Below, in pieces: positions 11,715 through 23,024 of a stretch of DNA of 64,000 nucleotides. Under the pieces are notes generated by a model. That model saw nothing but the letters and a program-made list of their open reading frames with translations. It made no database searches and was not told where the DNA came from. Source of the stretch: Catonia carolina (lineage: Eukaryota; Arthropoda; Insecta; Hemiptera; Achilidae). Location of the stretch: contig JAQMRL010000001.1 of assembly GCA_035578175.1 (NCBI GenBank), positions 52,723,553-52,787,552 of the forward strand, given 5' to 3'. Every line of letters starts with the position of its first letter. Position 1 is the first letter of the stretch. The position numbers and the translations under genes are program-made.

Positions 11715-13559
11715 GACTATGCATTTAAATAAACGGTACATTAAAGAAAAAACGATGGAATAAATCTATACATCGCATAAAAATTCAACCAGAAATTTTT
11801 TGCGCAGTCCAGTGCACTGGCAGATAAGTTTTCTACGTATCCAGCATTTACGTTTATTACATTTTCCTTTTTTACAGTACAAATTCTATAACCAACAAAT
11901 TATTCTGTAATGTCAAAGATATCAGCCAAATGCAATAAAAAGATTAATAATTTAAGCAAACTTAAAATTTCAGTCATTTTTTAAATGTTAATAATTATTT
12001 TTTACTTACAAAAACTTCCTTCTTCTAGTTAAAAAAAAAATTTAATTTAGTACCGTAGAAAAACCAGCTACACAACTGTACTTCATATCATATTTTTTAA
12101 AATATGTTATCCTAAATTTATTTATTATAGTTAATGGTTTTGATAAAATTTTAATCTTTTCATTTGACATGTATTTTTTGTTTGATACGATTTGTATTCA
12201 ACCTTACCAGACTGTTATAAAAGTGATAGACATTTTTATTAGGTGTTATTAAATGGACAGGTTAATTTATTTTTAAAACAAGGTTACTAGAAGAAGAACA
12301 ACAACAATGAAATGAAAACAAAGATAATACAGTTAAGTATCGTGTTAAGAATGGTCATTAGTTGCAAACGTAAAATAAAGACAGCTACGTCGTCAGGAAA
12401 GCAATCCTCTGGGTCATCCGAGTCGCGTGCACGTCACACGACAGAACGATATCATCAATGACCAGTCAGAGAGACAAAGAAAATTATTCTATCTCAATCC
12501 GTGAGTTAATAATAACGGTATTGTTAAATAAATGTCAAATAAATCGTTAAACAGATCTGCAAAATAAAGTCAGGTAATAAAATAAAACATATTAGTATAA
12601 ATGAAAATTAACCGGTAAGGTCACTAAGATTTTACTAGATCACTAAATTTTTCAAATCTTTAAAAACTTAAAAATGATACTCTGTAAACTGTGCATTCTA
12701 AAAATTCAAACTTAACTACTCGCATATGAAAAATTTTGAAATAACTTAATTAATTGTGAAATACAGGATAATAATCTCACAATGAACAAGCAAAAGATTA
12801 GTATTTCCCGATAAGCCTTTCATCCGCTCACGATGTAACTTCAAATTTCTGATGTTCATTAGATCTAAATAGTCTTTCTAAAGTTTAGACCAGAGATTTA
12901 GTCGTTTATAATTAAACACACAATACAATCACTAAGTTGGATAAATAACAGACAAAAATACCTAGTTAATTTTTAAAAAGTAAAATATCTATTGGCACTA
13001 CCAGTTTCAGTTTATGGTGTATTTTGGGATTTAATTTAAAATGTAGTAAAGGCACTAGTAATACATTTTCCTAAGAATTTAAATTGACAAGCCTGAACTT
13101 TTGAAATGTTCATTCTTGGAGCTGCACTTTTGAGTTGGATTCCGTTTAGTTAGATAAATTTCAATATTTTTATTTTGTGTTTAAATTTAATTTTTTATTT
13201 CTCGTTAATAAAGGATATAACATTTTACAATTATTTAGTTTCATGAGTTTGAATTTTATAGTGAAAACGTTTTTCATCTTTAATATTTTTATTAACAACT
13301 GAAAAATTACGTGTAAATGTGTGAATAAAACAAGATATGAAATATACCAATGATACCCAGTGGTGTATGATCTCGAGTGAAAAAATGAAAAATTTTGAAA
13401 AAAAACAAGCAAGAAAACGAGAAAATTAATTTACATAATTATTAATTCGGTTAATTTACTGAAAATTATTTTGATTTTACATTTTTAATGATTTTTTTAT
13501 GTAATTTATTTATGTCAAATTAGGTCTCTATTCCACAATCTCCTCAGTCGCTTTGGTGG
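11715..13559. other. AT-rich DNA
   Basis: No credible gene. A mildly GC-richer patch at 12350-12480 has no open frame of note. The stretch just left of 13560 lies where the 3' untranslated region of the next Jockey fossil would be. Confidence 0.45.
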
Positions 13560-13900
13560 ATTTTTAGGAAGATTTTGGCTTCTAATTTATGGTATTAACT
13601 TGTAAGGATTGTCGGTTAATCTGATGAAGAATCGTGCATATTTCGTCATTAATGAAAAGAACTTTGAGGCCATCGTGAAGAGTATTCTTGCTTAGGTAGC
13701 AAGGTGCACCGGTAACATGTCGACAAAATTAGATTGGAATGCTTGTAACTTTTGGATGTTGTTAGGTTTAGTAGAGCTGAAAATTTGAATTGCAAAAACC
13801 CAAATAGGTTTAAATAAAAATTCATAAAGTAAAAATTCTGTATATAGAGGTAGTCTTGATCATTTTCCAGTTAGTCGGGTAAGTTCTTTAAATAAAACGG
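13560..13900 (-). mobile_element. decayed Jockey-type reverse transcriptase, C-terminal part
   Basis: Reading the minus strand from 13900 gives 'LLYEFLFKPIWVF', 'NNIQKLQAFQSN' and, after a frame shift, 'GAPCYLSKNTLHDGLKVLFI'. The intact Jockey element at 23-25.7 kb has the same landmarks in the same order (LLLYKSMLKPIWTYG, SNIEILQRFQSK, NAPWYITNADIHRDM). The frame breaks, and the catalytic FADD region is absent. This is an old dead copy whose identity rests on motif order rather than overall similarity. Confidence 0.75.
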
Positions 13901-15273
13901 CATTTTAATACCTAATAAGAATTCTTATAATAATTAAAACATTTAAATAAAAAATGTTAAAAACTTATAACAGAATAAATAATGTTACATTGTTGTACGT
14001 GAGGGTACTACTAGAAAATTAATATAAAAGAAATGGTTAAAGGTACGTTTAAAGATTTAACGTGTTATTTTGGTATTTTCCAATCAGTTTTTTAAGATTG
14101 TATTTCGTGAATTGACATTCATCATTAGTTATTTTAACAACGAAGAAAGGAAATGCAATTCAACAAGTTGGAAGCAACTTCATAAAGCTGCTATTAGTTT
14201 CTTTTACATAATTTAGCAAATTTACACAATTTGACTGAGGCAGACGATGAAGAATAAATTACTTCGAATCTATTGTGACCAACGTCTCAGTGGTTCAGCG
14301 TGTTTGACATATGCTTAAGTTACGTTACCTGGATCCTAAAATATTAATAACGAAACAAATTTTCGTTTAATACACGAGTAAAAATGGGCTTCATTGTTTT
14401 CAAATTAACAGTTTCGTCAAATAATCTGAAAACTGCAAATTCGCTGTTTGAATTTTAATTTTACTTTAGTCGGCATACATAATAGTATGAGTTCTATTAG
14501 AGAAATAATTAAAAAAATGAAGATAAAACGACTGAAAGATGACAAAGATTAATAGTGTACTTATAACAATCTAGTGAGAACGTGAAGTACGTGGCTTGTC
14601 GGAGATGCCCGCAGCGTTTTGAAGAATACGCGAAGATGAGATACAGAAGTATGTAGCGTGTCTTGCACCTGCATGCCGGGGGCAGATCATAAATGAAACA
14701 AAACTGTATCGGGCGACGATTCGGCTCTCACCCCGGCTAACCATCTCTAGATGGAAAGCAACTCGATCTTGATTAACCCAACCAGTATTTTAACCGACCA
14801 TAAATATTGAAATAAATAAATTTATTTAAAGGGTCATAAAATACAATTACAACCGCTATGAAAACAACGGTGTACTGTACTTACTAAATCGACAACATTC
14901 ATTAACATAACACATTTGTTTGCTGTAATTGTCCTTACATTCTCATATACGTGGACAAATTTATGGTCTGTAGGTTAGGGTAGAAACGATTATAAAATTA
15001 CTCTGTTCAGCGTTGGCAATATATTTATCCTGCATCGAGTATAAACAGTTATTGCCCACTTGAGTCATTCATAATCTGAAAGCGGCTTATCCTTAAAGCA
15101 GGAACTGCGGTTTTTAGGTATTCTTTTTTAATTTTTAGTGAAACTTTTAAAGTAGACACACTTGTACAATTTACATATTTTTTTAAATCTCAAGAGTGGA
15201 ATTTTTTCAAATAAATAATTTTTTATGAAAAATTAGTATTTTTATCAGACTTTATCATTAATCGATTACTTTA
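13901..15273. other. AT-rich DNA with one GC-richer patch
   Basis: Around 14575-14770 the base composition rises ('gtggcttgtcggagatgcc', 'tgcatgccgggggcagatc'), but frames are interrupted and nothing is recognised. The rest is AT-rich. Confidence 0.4.
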
Positions 15274-15530
15274 TGTACGAGGTGTGGCTATTAAATAAGG
15301 AGACTGGCGTTGTAAAAAATTTTATTTTTATTTTATACATAATATCTTATTGTCTCCTTCACTATACACTCCTTCTCTATCCCTACAACGCTCCATGTGA
15401 ATTTTCCATGGTTGGAAAAAGTGCTGGAAGTCATCTTCTGCCAGCTCCTTCAGGACGCGTGCCGCTTTCTCTTTTACAGCTTCCACAGACTCAAATCTTG
15501 TCCCTTTTAATACAGAATACTGGTCGGTAC
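15274..15530 (-). mobile_element. mariner transposon 3' end with transposase C-terminus
   Basis: The terminal sequence 'tgtacgaggtgtggctatta' starts at 15274, right after a TA (15272-15273). Minus-strand translation runs through 'KGTRFESVEAVKEKAARVL', 'KELAEDDFQHFF', 'PWKIHMERCRDREG' and a terminal 'EGDN', the C-terminal signature of mariner (Tc1/mariner superfamily) transposases, DNA-cutting enzymes that move the element. A full transposase is about 340 residues; only about the last 60 are present, without the catalytic D,D34D triad. It is therefore a truncated, inactive copy. It shares its end with the palindromic derivative at 5211-5655. Confidence 0.85.
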
Positions 15531-15755
15531 ATATACCGAAAGATAATTCGTACATTATTGTGAGAGAATTTAAAAAACTGATTACAGTTTATAAGAAGTT
15601 TCTTAAAACAAAAATAGGTAATATTTAATTATATGTAACACCGTTCAGGAGCTATGTGAGTAGTATCAATAAGTGTTAAGTGTGTACTGCTGATATACTG
15701 TATTTCCATCTTTTTTAACACTAATGCTTCAAAAAACTGTGTTGAATACTTCGTT

Positions 15756-15940
15756 TATAATGTGTCCATAGCTCGGTGGCATCAACCGACCCTTTCACAC
15801 ACATACGCGTGCGTGCAGCACCCCTATACCTACCTTAGCGGTGTTCTTCATTGTTCACTATTGAACACTGTAAAACGCTGGTGCGTGTGTGTAAAGGTCG
15901 GTTTATGGCCTAGATATCACCGAGCTGTGGACACATTATA
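15756..15940. mobile_element. small inverted-repeat (MITE-like) element
   Basis: The left end 'tataatgtgtccatagctcg' (from 15756) is matched by an inverted right end ending at 15940, with one or two differences over more than 20 bp. The interior is also partly palindromic: 'aaccgaccctttcacacaca' on the left pairs with 'gtgtgtaaaggtcggttta' on the right. GTT flanks both sides, a possible 3 bp target duplication. There is no coding capacity. The superfamily is unknown. Confidence 0.65.
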
Positions 15941-17190
15941 GTTCAGTAGTAGGCCTACTTCTTGAATTTCATAACTCTGTCATTAACCCTTCTCATTTCT
16001 GGTTCCACGGCTTACCTTTCCTCTCTTACCCAAAATTTACCACTAAATATACCAACATAAAATCATTGTATTTCATAATATTCCCGATACATTCCCCTTT
16101 TCTTCTGTTTAAGCTTGCAGTGAGTTCTCTTGTGTATCCGATTCACAGTGATGCTTCATTAATTGACTTTTTCTCAGCTAATCTTTTACATAATCTTTCA
16201 CCTCCATCACTTCTAAACGTTTAGTTAGTTTCACGTCTGAATACGGAACATTTTTTAAAATCTTATATACATACTTTTTCCATTCAATTTTTTTTTAAAT
16301 CCGTACAGAGAAAAAATTGTCGTTAAATATTGACGAAACTTAAAATTATATCCAGAAATATAGGTTTTGAAGACTGGCCACAAAACATTTTCACAACAAA
16401 AGATATTGTTCAGCAAGCTGGCCTGAGACTCCCTACCTTTATTTATACCATTGCCACAGTCCTTGATAAACTTAACTGAGCATAAACAATCTTTTTCAGT
16501 CTTCACAACAGGAATAAATTTACATCATATTTATTACGTTTTAATTCAATTTTTATTCTACTTTATGCTCTGTTTCACATTTTCAGGTCCATTTTTTTTA
16601 AAGGAAACAACATTGTTTTCTGAAAATTTATTCAAGTAACCAATACTAATAATAATAAACAATTAACTTATCGAATAATGAATTCGGTATTTTTTAAAGA
16701 AATTGTAAACATTCATCTTGTATTATAATTTAACATAACGAAATTCAGTCTACATTTTTTTAACAAAAAGTAGAGCGGTTTAAAAAAGGAATAAATTAAT
16801 TCAAATATAATGTTTTCACTATCAAAAACGTCTGAGTTCAGTAATCAAACAAACAAGTTCTTATAAAACACACTTTCCCTGGTCCAGTACCTCATTTCAA
16901 TATATTAAACTAAATTTATTTTTGTACAATATTCGTCCGTGTTAACTTATTAAATGACTAAATAAAAAATAAACAAATTTTAACGCATAAACGTTCTGTT
17001 TAACATTTTATCGGTCGAGTTTTGAAAAAACCCTCAAACATCGGCCATATAATCTTAAATTAGCTTTACTGTCTCTTAAAATTAATAAAAAAAAAACCCA
17101 AAAATTCACATTAATTCGATAACGTTCCTCAGATTACACCAGATTATTTATTCATATTTTATATTTTAATATTAACGGATTCGTTTTTAA
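15941..17190. other. AT-rich DNA left of the RTE-like element
   Basis: Short motif-free frames only. Nothing recognised. Confidence 0.5.
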
Positions 17191-17201
17191 ACTTCTTCTT
17201 G

Positions 17202-18344
17202 TTATCGTGCCAGTCCGTTCCGGACGTTGGCTATCATCCTGGCTATGACTACTCTATCTACTGCCGCACGGAATAGTTCGGTGGACGTCTTCGAAAACCA
17301 TGTTCTGAGATTCTTCAACCACGAGAATCTTCTTCTACCCACACTTCTTCTACCTGATACCTTTCCCTGCAATATAGACTGCAGCAAGTGGAATCTGCTT
17401 TCATTCCTCATTATGTGACCAAGGTATTGTAGTTTGCGACATTTCACCGTCAATAGGACCTCCATATTTTCCCTCATTCTCCGGAGTATTTCTTCATTTC
17501 TCACCCGATCTGTCCATGACACTCTAAACATCCGGCGGTAGAGCCACATCTCAAAGGCCTCCAACTTTCTACAGGAGGCTTTAGTCAAGGTCCACGACTC
17601 AACCCCATAAAAAAGAACAGAGAAGACATAACATCTTATTAGCTTCATCTTTACCGATATTGTTAAGTCGTGGCTTGTAAAAATGTTTTTCATTTTATTA
17701 AAAACAGCTCTGGCCCTTTCTATGCGAGACTTTATCTCCTGAGATTGATCCCATTGCTCATTTACGATGGTCCCAAGATAGGAGTATTTGCTTACTTGCT
17801 CGATACGCTTATTGTTAATAATAAGATGACATGTAGGGATTCTATTTTTGCTAATGACCATCAATTTTGTTTTGTCAGTATTAATGTCAAGTCCATACTG
17901 TTGGCTACTATGAACCAGTCTTTCCATGAGATTTTGTAGGTCGTCAAGTGAATCTGTAAAGACAACTGTGTCATCTGCGTAACGAAAGTTGTTAATTCGT
18001 TCTCCATTCAAGAGGATCCCCACGTCCATGCCCTCCAAGGCATCTCTGAAGATGTACTCAGAGTAAATATTAAACAAAAGTGGGGACAAAACACAGCCCT
18101 GTCTGACACCACGCCTTATCCTCACTTCTTCAGTACTGTCATTCTCCAAACTCACGGAAGCTGACTGATTCCAGTACAAGTTTACAATAATTCTTAAGTC
18201 CTTGTCATCCAGGCCAATACTCTTCAAAATCTCGACCATCCTCCCATGGCGAACTCTATCAAAAGCCTTCCGATAGTCCACAAAACATGCATAAATACTA
18301 CAATTGACGTCTCTGCATCGCTGGAACAAAACTTGCAGACTAAA
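17202..18344 (-). pseudogene. RTE-like reverse transcriptase, C-terminal part (frameshifted)
   Basis: This frame continues the reverse transcriptase after a frameshift at about 18345. It opens without an ATG. It has the fingers and palm motifs DYRKAFDRVRH, RRGVRQGCVLSPLLF and the catalytic YADD box. Further on come the thumb-like LFYGVESWTLT and LYRRMFRVSW, and the C-terminal tail GRRSVGRRRFSWLKN ... RAAVDRVVIARMIANVRNG. All three expected catalytic aspartates (D in VDYR, DD in YADD) are present. The C-terminal tail recurs in several 5'-truncated fragments in the window, as expected for LINEs that often copy only their 3' end. RTE assignment rests on the endonuclease wording and the short trinucleotide tail; a neighbouring clade is possible. 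Confidence 0.85.
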
Positions 18345-18400
18345 ATGGCTTCCCGGGTCCCAACTGCATTCCGGAACCCAAACTGTGTGTAGGAAACTTG

Positions 18401-20155
18401 TTATTCACAAAGCCTATATATTCGTCCATGAATGATTTTCAAAAACAGCTTCAGGAAATGGCTCATGAGGCTTATCGTTCTGTACTCACTACATGTTTTG
18501 GCTCCTGTTTTCTTTGGTAGCAGAATGAATACTGATTTGAGCCATTCATGAGGGATGTTACCACTATCATAGATTTCATTGAGTACTGAAGTGACCCATT
18601 TAACATTCTCTTCATTTAAAAATTTAAAAAATTCTGATTGAATATTATCAGGTCCAGATGATCTTCCCTCTTTCATCCGATTGATTGCCACTCGCACCTC
18701 TTCTTTCAATATTTTTGGACCCGTTTCATTGCCAGTCGGTGGGGGCTCTGGTCGATCGTCATGGAGCAATTGTTCAACGTATCTCGTCCATACTCTTTTC
18801 ATCTCCTCCTGGTCCAGTATCAGACTTCCCTCGTCCTCCACTCTGATCCCTGTTTTTCTTTTATATTTCCCTGTCACCTCTCTGACTTTCCGGTGGACAT
18901 TAAAATCATCATGCACTGCCTGAAATGCCTCTATCTCCACACATCTCTCCTGTAACTCCCTCCCCTTTGCCTCTCTCACTTTCCCTCTGATTTCTCTATC
19001 TAGAGCCTTATATTCCGTAGGGTTATTTTTAGCTAGTCTTCTCTTATTCATAATTTCCAAAATTTCATTAGTCATCCATGTTTTCTTTTTGGTTACTTCT
19101 GGTTTTAGCAAGCCATGTCTAATTGTTTCGACTATGGCAGTTAATTCTGTGACCTTTTCTTCTGCACTCAGGTTATTGGATATAGCGTTTACTTCTTCGT
19201 TGAGAGTTACCTCTACCAAATCTCTCGTCAAAGGTTCTTTCAATTTCCTAATATCATATCGCTTGATTCTTTTCTTTGCTACCCTTTTCACTCTTGTTCT
19301 AAAAACACCAACTAAGGGGTTATGATCTGATTTGATATCAGCGCCAGGATATGTCTTCACTGATAGGCAGCTATTCCTGTATCTTTTGTTTATTAAGATG
19401 TAGTCTATCTGGTTCCTAATCACATTGTCTGCTGAGTCGCCAGGTGCCTTCCATGTATTTAGCCTTCTAGGGGGCAACGTGAAGAAAGTATTAGTTATTA
19501 CAAATCCTTGTTCTCCTGTAAATAGGCTAAGTTGTTCACCCCTTTCATTCCTTTCACCTAGTCCATGTGGGCCTATACACTCACCCTCGCACCCTTTTCC
19601 AACTTTTGCATTAAAATCGCCCATAATTATTGTCAGATCATGTCTTTTTAAGTTTTTCAATAAATCCGTAATTTGGGCGTACACTTCAGCAACTTCTTCA
19701 TGACTTTGTTCAGTTGTCGGGGCATATATTTGGATTATGTTCATTTGTACAGGACTGGCATTTATCTGAAGGAGCGCTATTCTTTCTGATATAGGTGTAA
19801 AATTTTTAATACATTCTACGACTGATTTACAGACAATGAAACCTACACCATGTTGATGAACATCATTAAGTGTTCTCGAGTAATAAACCCTGTGTTTTCC
19901 AATGTCACAATAACCTGATCCTGGCCATCGCATCTCACTTATTCCCATAATCTTAATGGCCATTCTTTCCATTTCTTGAATGGCATTATGGACTTTTCCA
20001 CCCTGTGCCAAAGTTCTTACATTCCAAGTGCATATTCTAATATTAGCACTCATTGATAATTTCTTTCCATTCACAACCCCGTTCAAAACCGTCCCCCCCC
20101 GGAGAACCGATCGGGGGACTTGAAACTCCGGAAAATTTGTATTGAACATAGCCAT
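18401..20155 (-). pseudogene. RTE-like endonuclease-reverse transcriptase, N-terminal part (broken ORF)
   Basis: The 584-residue frame starts at an ATG (20155). Residues about 40-290 form an apurinic/apyrimidinic-type endonuclease: TWNVRTL at 43-49, SEMRW at 73-77, IQIYAPT at 141-147, MGDFNAKVG at 178-186 and SDHNP at 276-280, with the metal-binding and catalytic residues visible. A basic linker follows. The reverse transcriptase begins near residue 500 (SSGPDNIQSEFFK, LPKKTG). The frame ends at a TAA (18401-18403), where related elements keep reading. After that stop the same frame still encodes QFGFRN, a conserved reverse transcriptase segment, so the stop is a point mutation and not a natural end. 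The endonuclease would nick the target to prime reverse transcription. Confidence 0.85.
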
Positions 20156-20517
20156 GATTCATGTACTAGAGAGTATCCTGAGGATCCTTAATGCAGTGGT
20201 TTCTCATTGCCTTCTGCATCCTAGTGCCGTTGACCACCTTCCGTGGTTCTTCCGCCTTCTGAGATACTTTCATACCTCAAGGACAGTAGAATGCCCCAAC
20301 CCTTGCTCGCTCATCCGCCCTCCATGAGACTGTTGGCACTTAGCAAGGGGAGTCTCCTTATCCCGGGAGACACTTGGCTGGCTAATTACAGCACCATTGG
20401 CACTGGGCGATGGGATCGCCAACCCTTACGCCAAATTAAACTAACGTTTTTAGACTAACCTACGGTAATTAAAATTTAATAAGTCCGTTTCCGTGGTAGT
20501 AGTTAGCGTTCAAGGGT

Positions 20518-20916
20518 TGTTGTTGTTTAGGTCATCAGCCGAAAGGCTGTTTTGAACCTCTAGAAGCTTCAAGAAATATAACATGGAGTGAGGTGGTTCA
20601 CCATGCCTTCCTCACTGAGTGGAAAAGTATGCTTATCAGCATACCCGGCCCTCTGAGAAGCATCTACTTTCCACCCTGAAAATGACGCCTTCATTCACCA
20701 CAGGGTCTGGCTGTATAATGATGAATTTCATTTTTTCAGAGGAGATAACTCTGACTAGTGTCTTTTACACCTATACTTCATCAGTACTTGAATGCTTCAG
20801 TCACATAAATCCATGACACGGCTGATCATATGATAAGAAACAGAACTATTTTTTGTACCGCTGGAACTAGTAGATCGAGTACAAGTAATTTAACACTCCA
20901 CCTGCCTGTTTTGGAC
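20518..20916 (-). repeat. SINE-like repeat family 1, copy C, with 13 bp target-site duplication
   Basis: This complete 399 bp copy lies in antisense orientation: (TTG)n, then 'tttaggtcatcagccgaaag' at the left and 'ccacctgcctgttttggac' at the right. The 13-mer AGCGTTCAAGGGT lies immediately on both sides (20505-20517 and 20917-20929), a perfect target-site duplication. Together with the AAC-repeat tail in the sense direction, this is strong evidence for insertion by target-primed reverse transcription. A 65-codon frame inside the copy has a recognisable counterpart in copy D but no known motif, and is best read as repeat sequence. Confidence 0.9.
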
Positions 20917-20929
20917 AGCGTTCAAGGGT

Positions 20930-21501
20930 ACAAAGTGGGAAGAAACTGCGTTCGATTTCTGGCTACCGACTAGAAATGATTACAAAACCCACAGTTCCAA
21001 ACGCAAAGTAATGGCTAATAAACAAGCTGCTGATAACATTAAACAAAACTAATAATAAAAATTAATCTACCCGCTTAATAGACAGCTATAAAATATACAA
21101 GTACACTTCAAATTTCTTCATTCTTTCTAATTCATATCATTCAAGATTTACTTTTAAAATAGAGGAGCATTCTTAATCAAAACAATTTAATTTTACAAAA
21201 TTTCAACTAAATAATACCTTGGACGATTGATGACATTCCCTAGTCCTAGTTCATGAAAATACCAACAATATGCACAAATTTTTGTTGTCAAGTAACAAAG
21301 AAGTAGATTATATTTTGAAAGCAATGACGCATAATTGTACACATTACGAACATACGAAGAGTATTTATGTCTTACGTCTAGCAATAACTATCAAATGCGA
21401 AATTCCCACTTCAGAAAACACTAAAAAACTCTAAAATATTTTAATAAAATTAATTATTTTACTGAGGATTGCAGACTGTTCAGAATTAAGTTTAGTTTTC
21501 T
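20930..21501. other. AT-rich spacer between copy C and the Jockey element
   Basis: No gene is seen. The right end merges into the left target-site duplication of the Jockey element at 21502. Confidence 0.5.
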
Positions 21502-21690
21502 ATTTTGCTCAAGTGTGTTTTTTTGTGCTATTGATTGTTTAATTATACTTTGATTTTGATTTGTTATTGTTCATTTTGTGTGTGAAGTGACTGATATGTG
21601 AGTGAGCTGTATTTTGGGACGTTTACCTGGAGGGTGAGCAATTGCGAGTGGGTTTTTTTTTAAGTTTTTTTTTAAGCATAACCTTCCAAT

Positions 21691-22968
21691 ATGGAAGATG
21701 GAAGAAATGGCGAAAAAGACATGTTTGATATTGAAATTGAGTCGGCCCTGTCAGCTGATCAAATTCAAAAAAAATCTGCTGTTATTAGAGATCCTAGATT
21801 TCGCGCTTCTTCTGTCAATATACAACTTGATGTTAACAGCTGTGATTTACTAAATTCTCAGACTGAAATTGCTACTTGGCAACAAGTTGGTAAAAATAAA
21901 TTTAATAATAGAAAGAGAGTTAGCTCTGACAAAAGTAATGAAAAAAATAAAGTTACGAAATTAGACGAAAATAGTGGTAGCCCTATTTTAAGTCAAAATA
22001 AATTCAGTGTGTTAACTGAATTAAACTTGGATAACGTAAACAATGTCTCTGACTCAAAGAAAAGTGAACCTAATCCGCCTCCAATTTTTGTGCCAGGAGT
22101 AGAAAATATTAATGATTTAGTTAGAGAACTTGAAAATATTATTGCAAAAGATGATTTCTTTTTGAAAATAGTTAATCGTGATAGTATAAAAGTTAATACA
22201 AAGAATCTAGCGGCTCATGAGAATGTTGTTTACATGTTTAAGCAGCGCCAAATACAGTTTCACACTTATCAACCACGTCAAAAAAGGGCGTATCGGGTCG
22301 TCTTACGCAATGTGCATCATTCGGTAGCGACTGATGAAATTGCCGAAGCGATTACTCAGTACGGGCACACCGTTAGAAATATTTCCCCCATTAAACACAG
22401 GGAAACAAGACAACCTCTTTCACTGTTTTATGTTGAACTTGAACCTAAAGGTAATAATAAGGACATTTTTGAAATAGAATTTTTGCTTAATATGAAAGTT
22501 AAATTCGAACCACCTTACAAAAAGCGAAACGATATTCCACAGTGCAAGCGTTGCCAACGCTTTTTCCATACCGAAAAGTATTGTCAGCGTGAACCGAGGT
22601 GCGTTAAGTGCGGAGACAACCACAGTACGATTTGCTGTACTATTTCGAAAAATGAACCAGCTACATGTATTCATTGCGGAAATAATCATCCTGCAAGTTA
22701 TAAGGGCTGTCGTGTTTTTCAGGAGATTATTAAGTCCAGATCTTCTGCGGTACCTGCCAAACGGTCTAATGCCGTCAAAACTCCCGTTACTGAGGTCGGC
22801 AACAAAGATACCAGAACACGTTCGGTAGTTTCAGGTATGAGTTATTCTCAAGCAGTTAAGAAAAATCATTCTGTCGACAATTGTCCTCATGACAATCAGC
22901 AGGGTCCTGATATAGCATCTGTTATGCAAGATGCGTTTTCACGGTTTGAATTAATTTTGTCAAAATAG
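21691..22968 (+). CDS. Jockey ORF1, Gag-like nucleic-acid-binding protein
   Basis: This 425-residue protein would package the element's RNA and bring ORF2 protein to its target, as Gag-like proteins of Jockey elements do. Residues 1-140 are polar and low-complexity. Residues about 200-275 (YRVVLRNVHHSVATDEI onward) form the RNA-binding-fold region found just before the knuckles in arthropod Jockey Gag proteins. Three zinc knuckles follow: C285-C288-H293-C298, C304-C307-H311-C315 and C326-C329-H333-C340. The tail is basic and then polar (SYSQAVKKNHS). The ATG at 21691 is the first in frame after the 5' untranslated region and gives a length typical of the family. The frame has no internal stop. 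ORF2 follows 56 bp downstream in another frame, so it is probably translated by reinitiation from the same RNA. Confidence 0.92.
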   Translation: MEDGRNGEKDMFDIEIESALSADQIQKKSAVIRDPRFRASSVNIQLDVNSCDLLNSQTEIATWQQVGKNKFNNRKRVSSDKSNEKNKVTKLDENSGSPILSQNKFSVLTELNLDNVNNVSDSKKSEPNPPPIFVPGVENINDLVRELENIIAKDDFFLKIVNRDSIKVNTKNLAAHENVVYMFKQRQIQFHTYQPRQKRAYRVVLRNVHHSVATDEIAEAITQYGHTVRNISPIKHRETRQPLSLFYVELEPKGNNKDIFEIEFLLNMKVKFEPPYKKRNDIPQCKRCQRFFHTEKYCQREPRCVKCGDNHSTICCTISKNEPATCIHCGNNHPASYKGCRVFQEIIKSRSSAVPAKRSNAVKTPVTEVGNKDTRTRSVVSGMSYSQAVKKNHSVDNCPHDNQQGPDIASVMQDAFSRFELILSK

Positions 22969-23024
22969 GCGGAACAAATAACAACATTGATTAACTTATT
23001 AACTGCCGTTATAAATAAATTAAA

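Larger units (their letters stand above)
17191..20460 (-). mobile_element. RTE-like non-LTR retrotransposon, near full length, inactivated
   Basis: The element reads on the minus strand. It has a presumed 5' untranslated segment (20460-20156, clearly GC-richer than the surroundings), an endonuclease plus reverse transcriptase frame (20155-18401), its frameshifted continuation (18329-17202) and a short 3' end with an AAG-type tail near 17191 (ACTTCTTCTT on the plus strand). RTE-like elements usually have one long ORF of about 1000 residues; the two pieces plus the gap add up to about 985. One stop codon and one frameshift separate them, so this copy should not make active enzyme. Fragments with related C-termini lie at 3.9, 5.8, 6.5 and 54.4 kb. 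The 5' limit is a guess from composition. Confidence 0.85.

Noticed and set aside
14575..14770. GC-richer patch considered as an exon
   Set aside because: Frames are interrupted on both strands and no motif was recognised.
18681..19703. Several plus-strand frames of 60-92 codons
   Set aside because: They are antisense shadows of the RTE-like endonuclease-reverse transcriptase on the minus strand.
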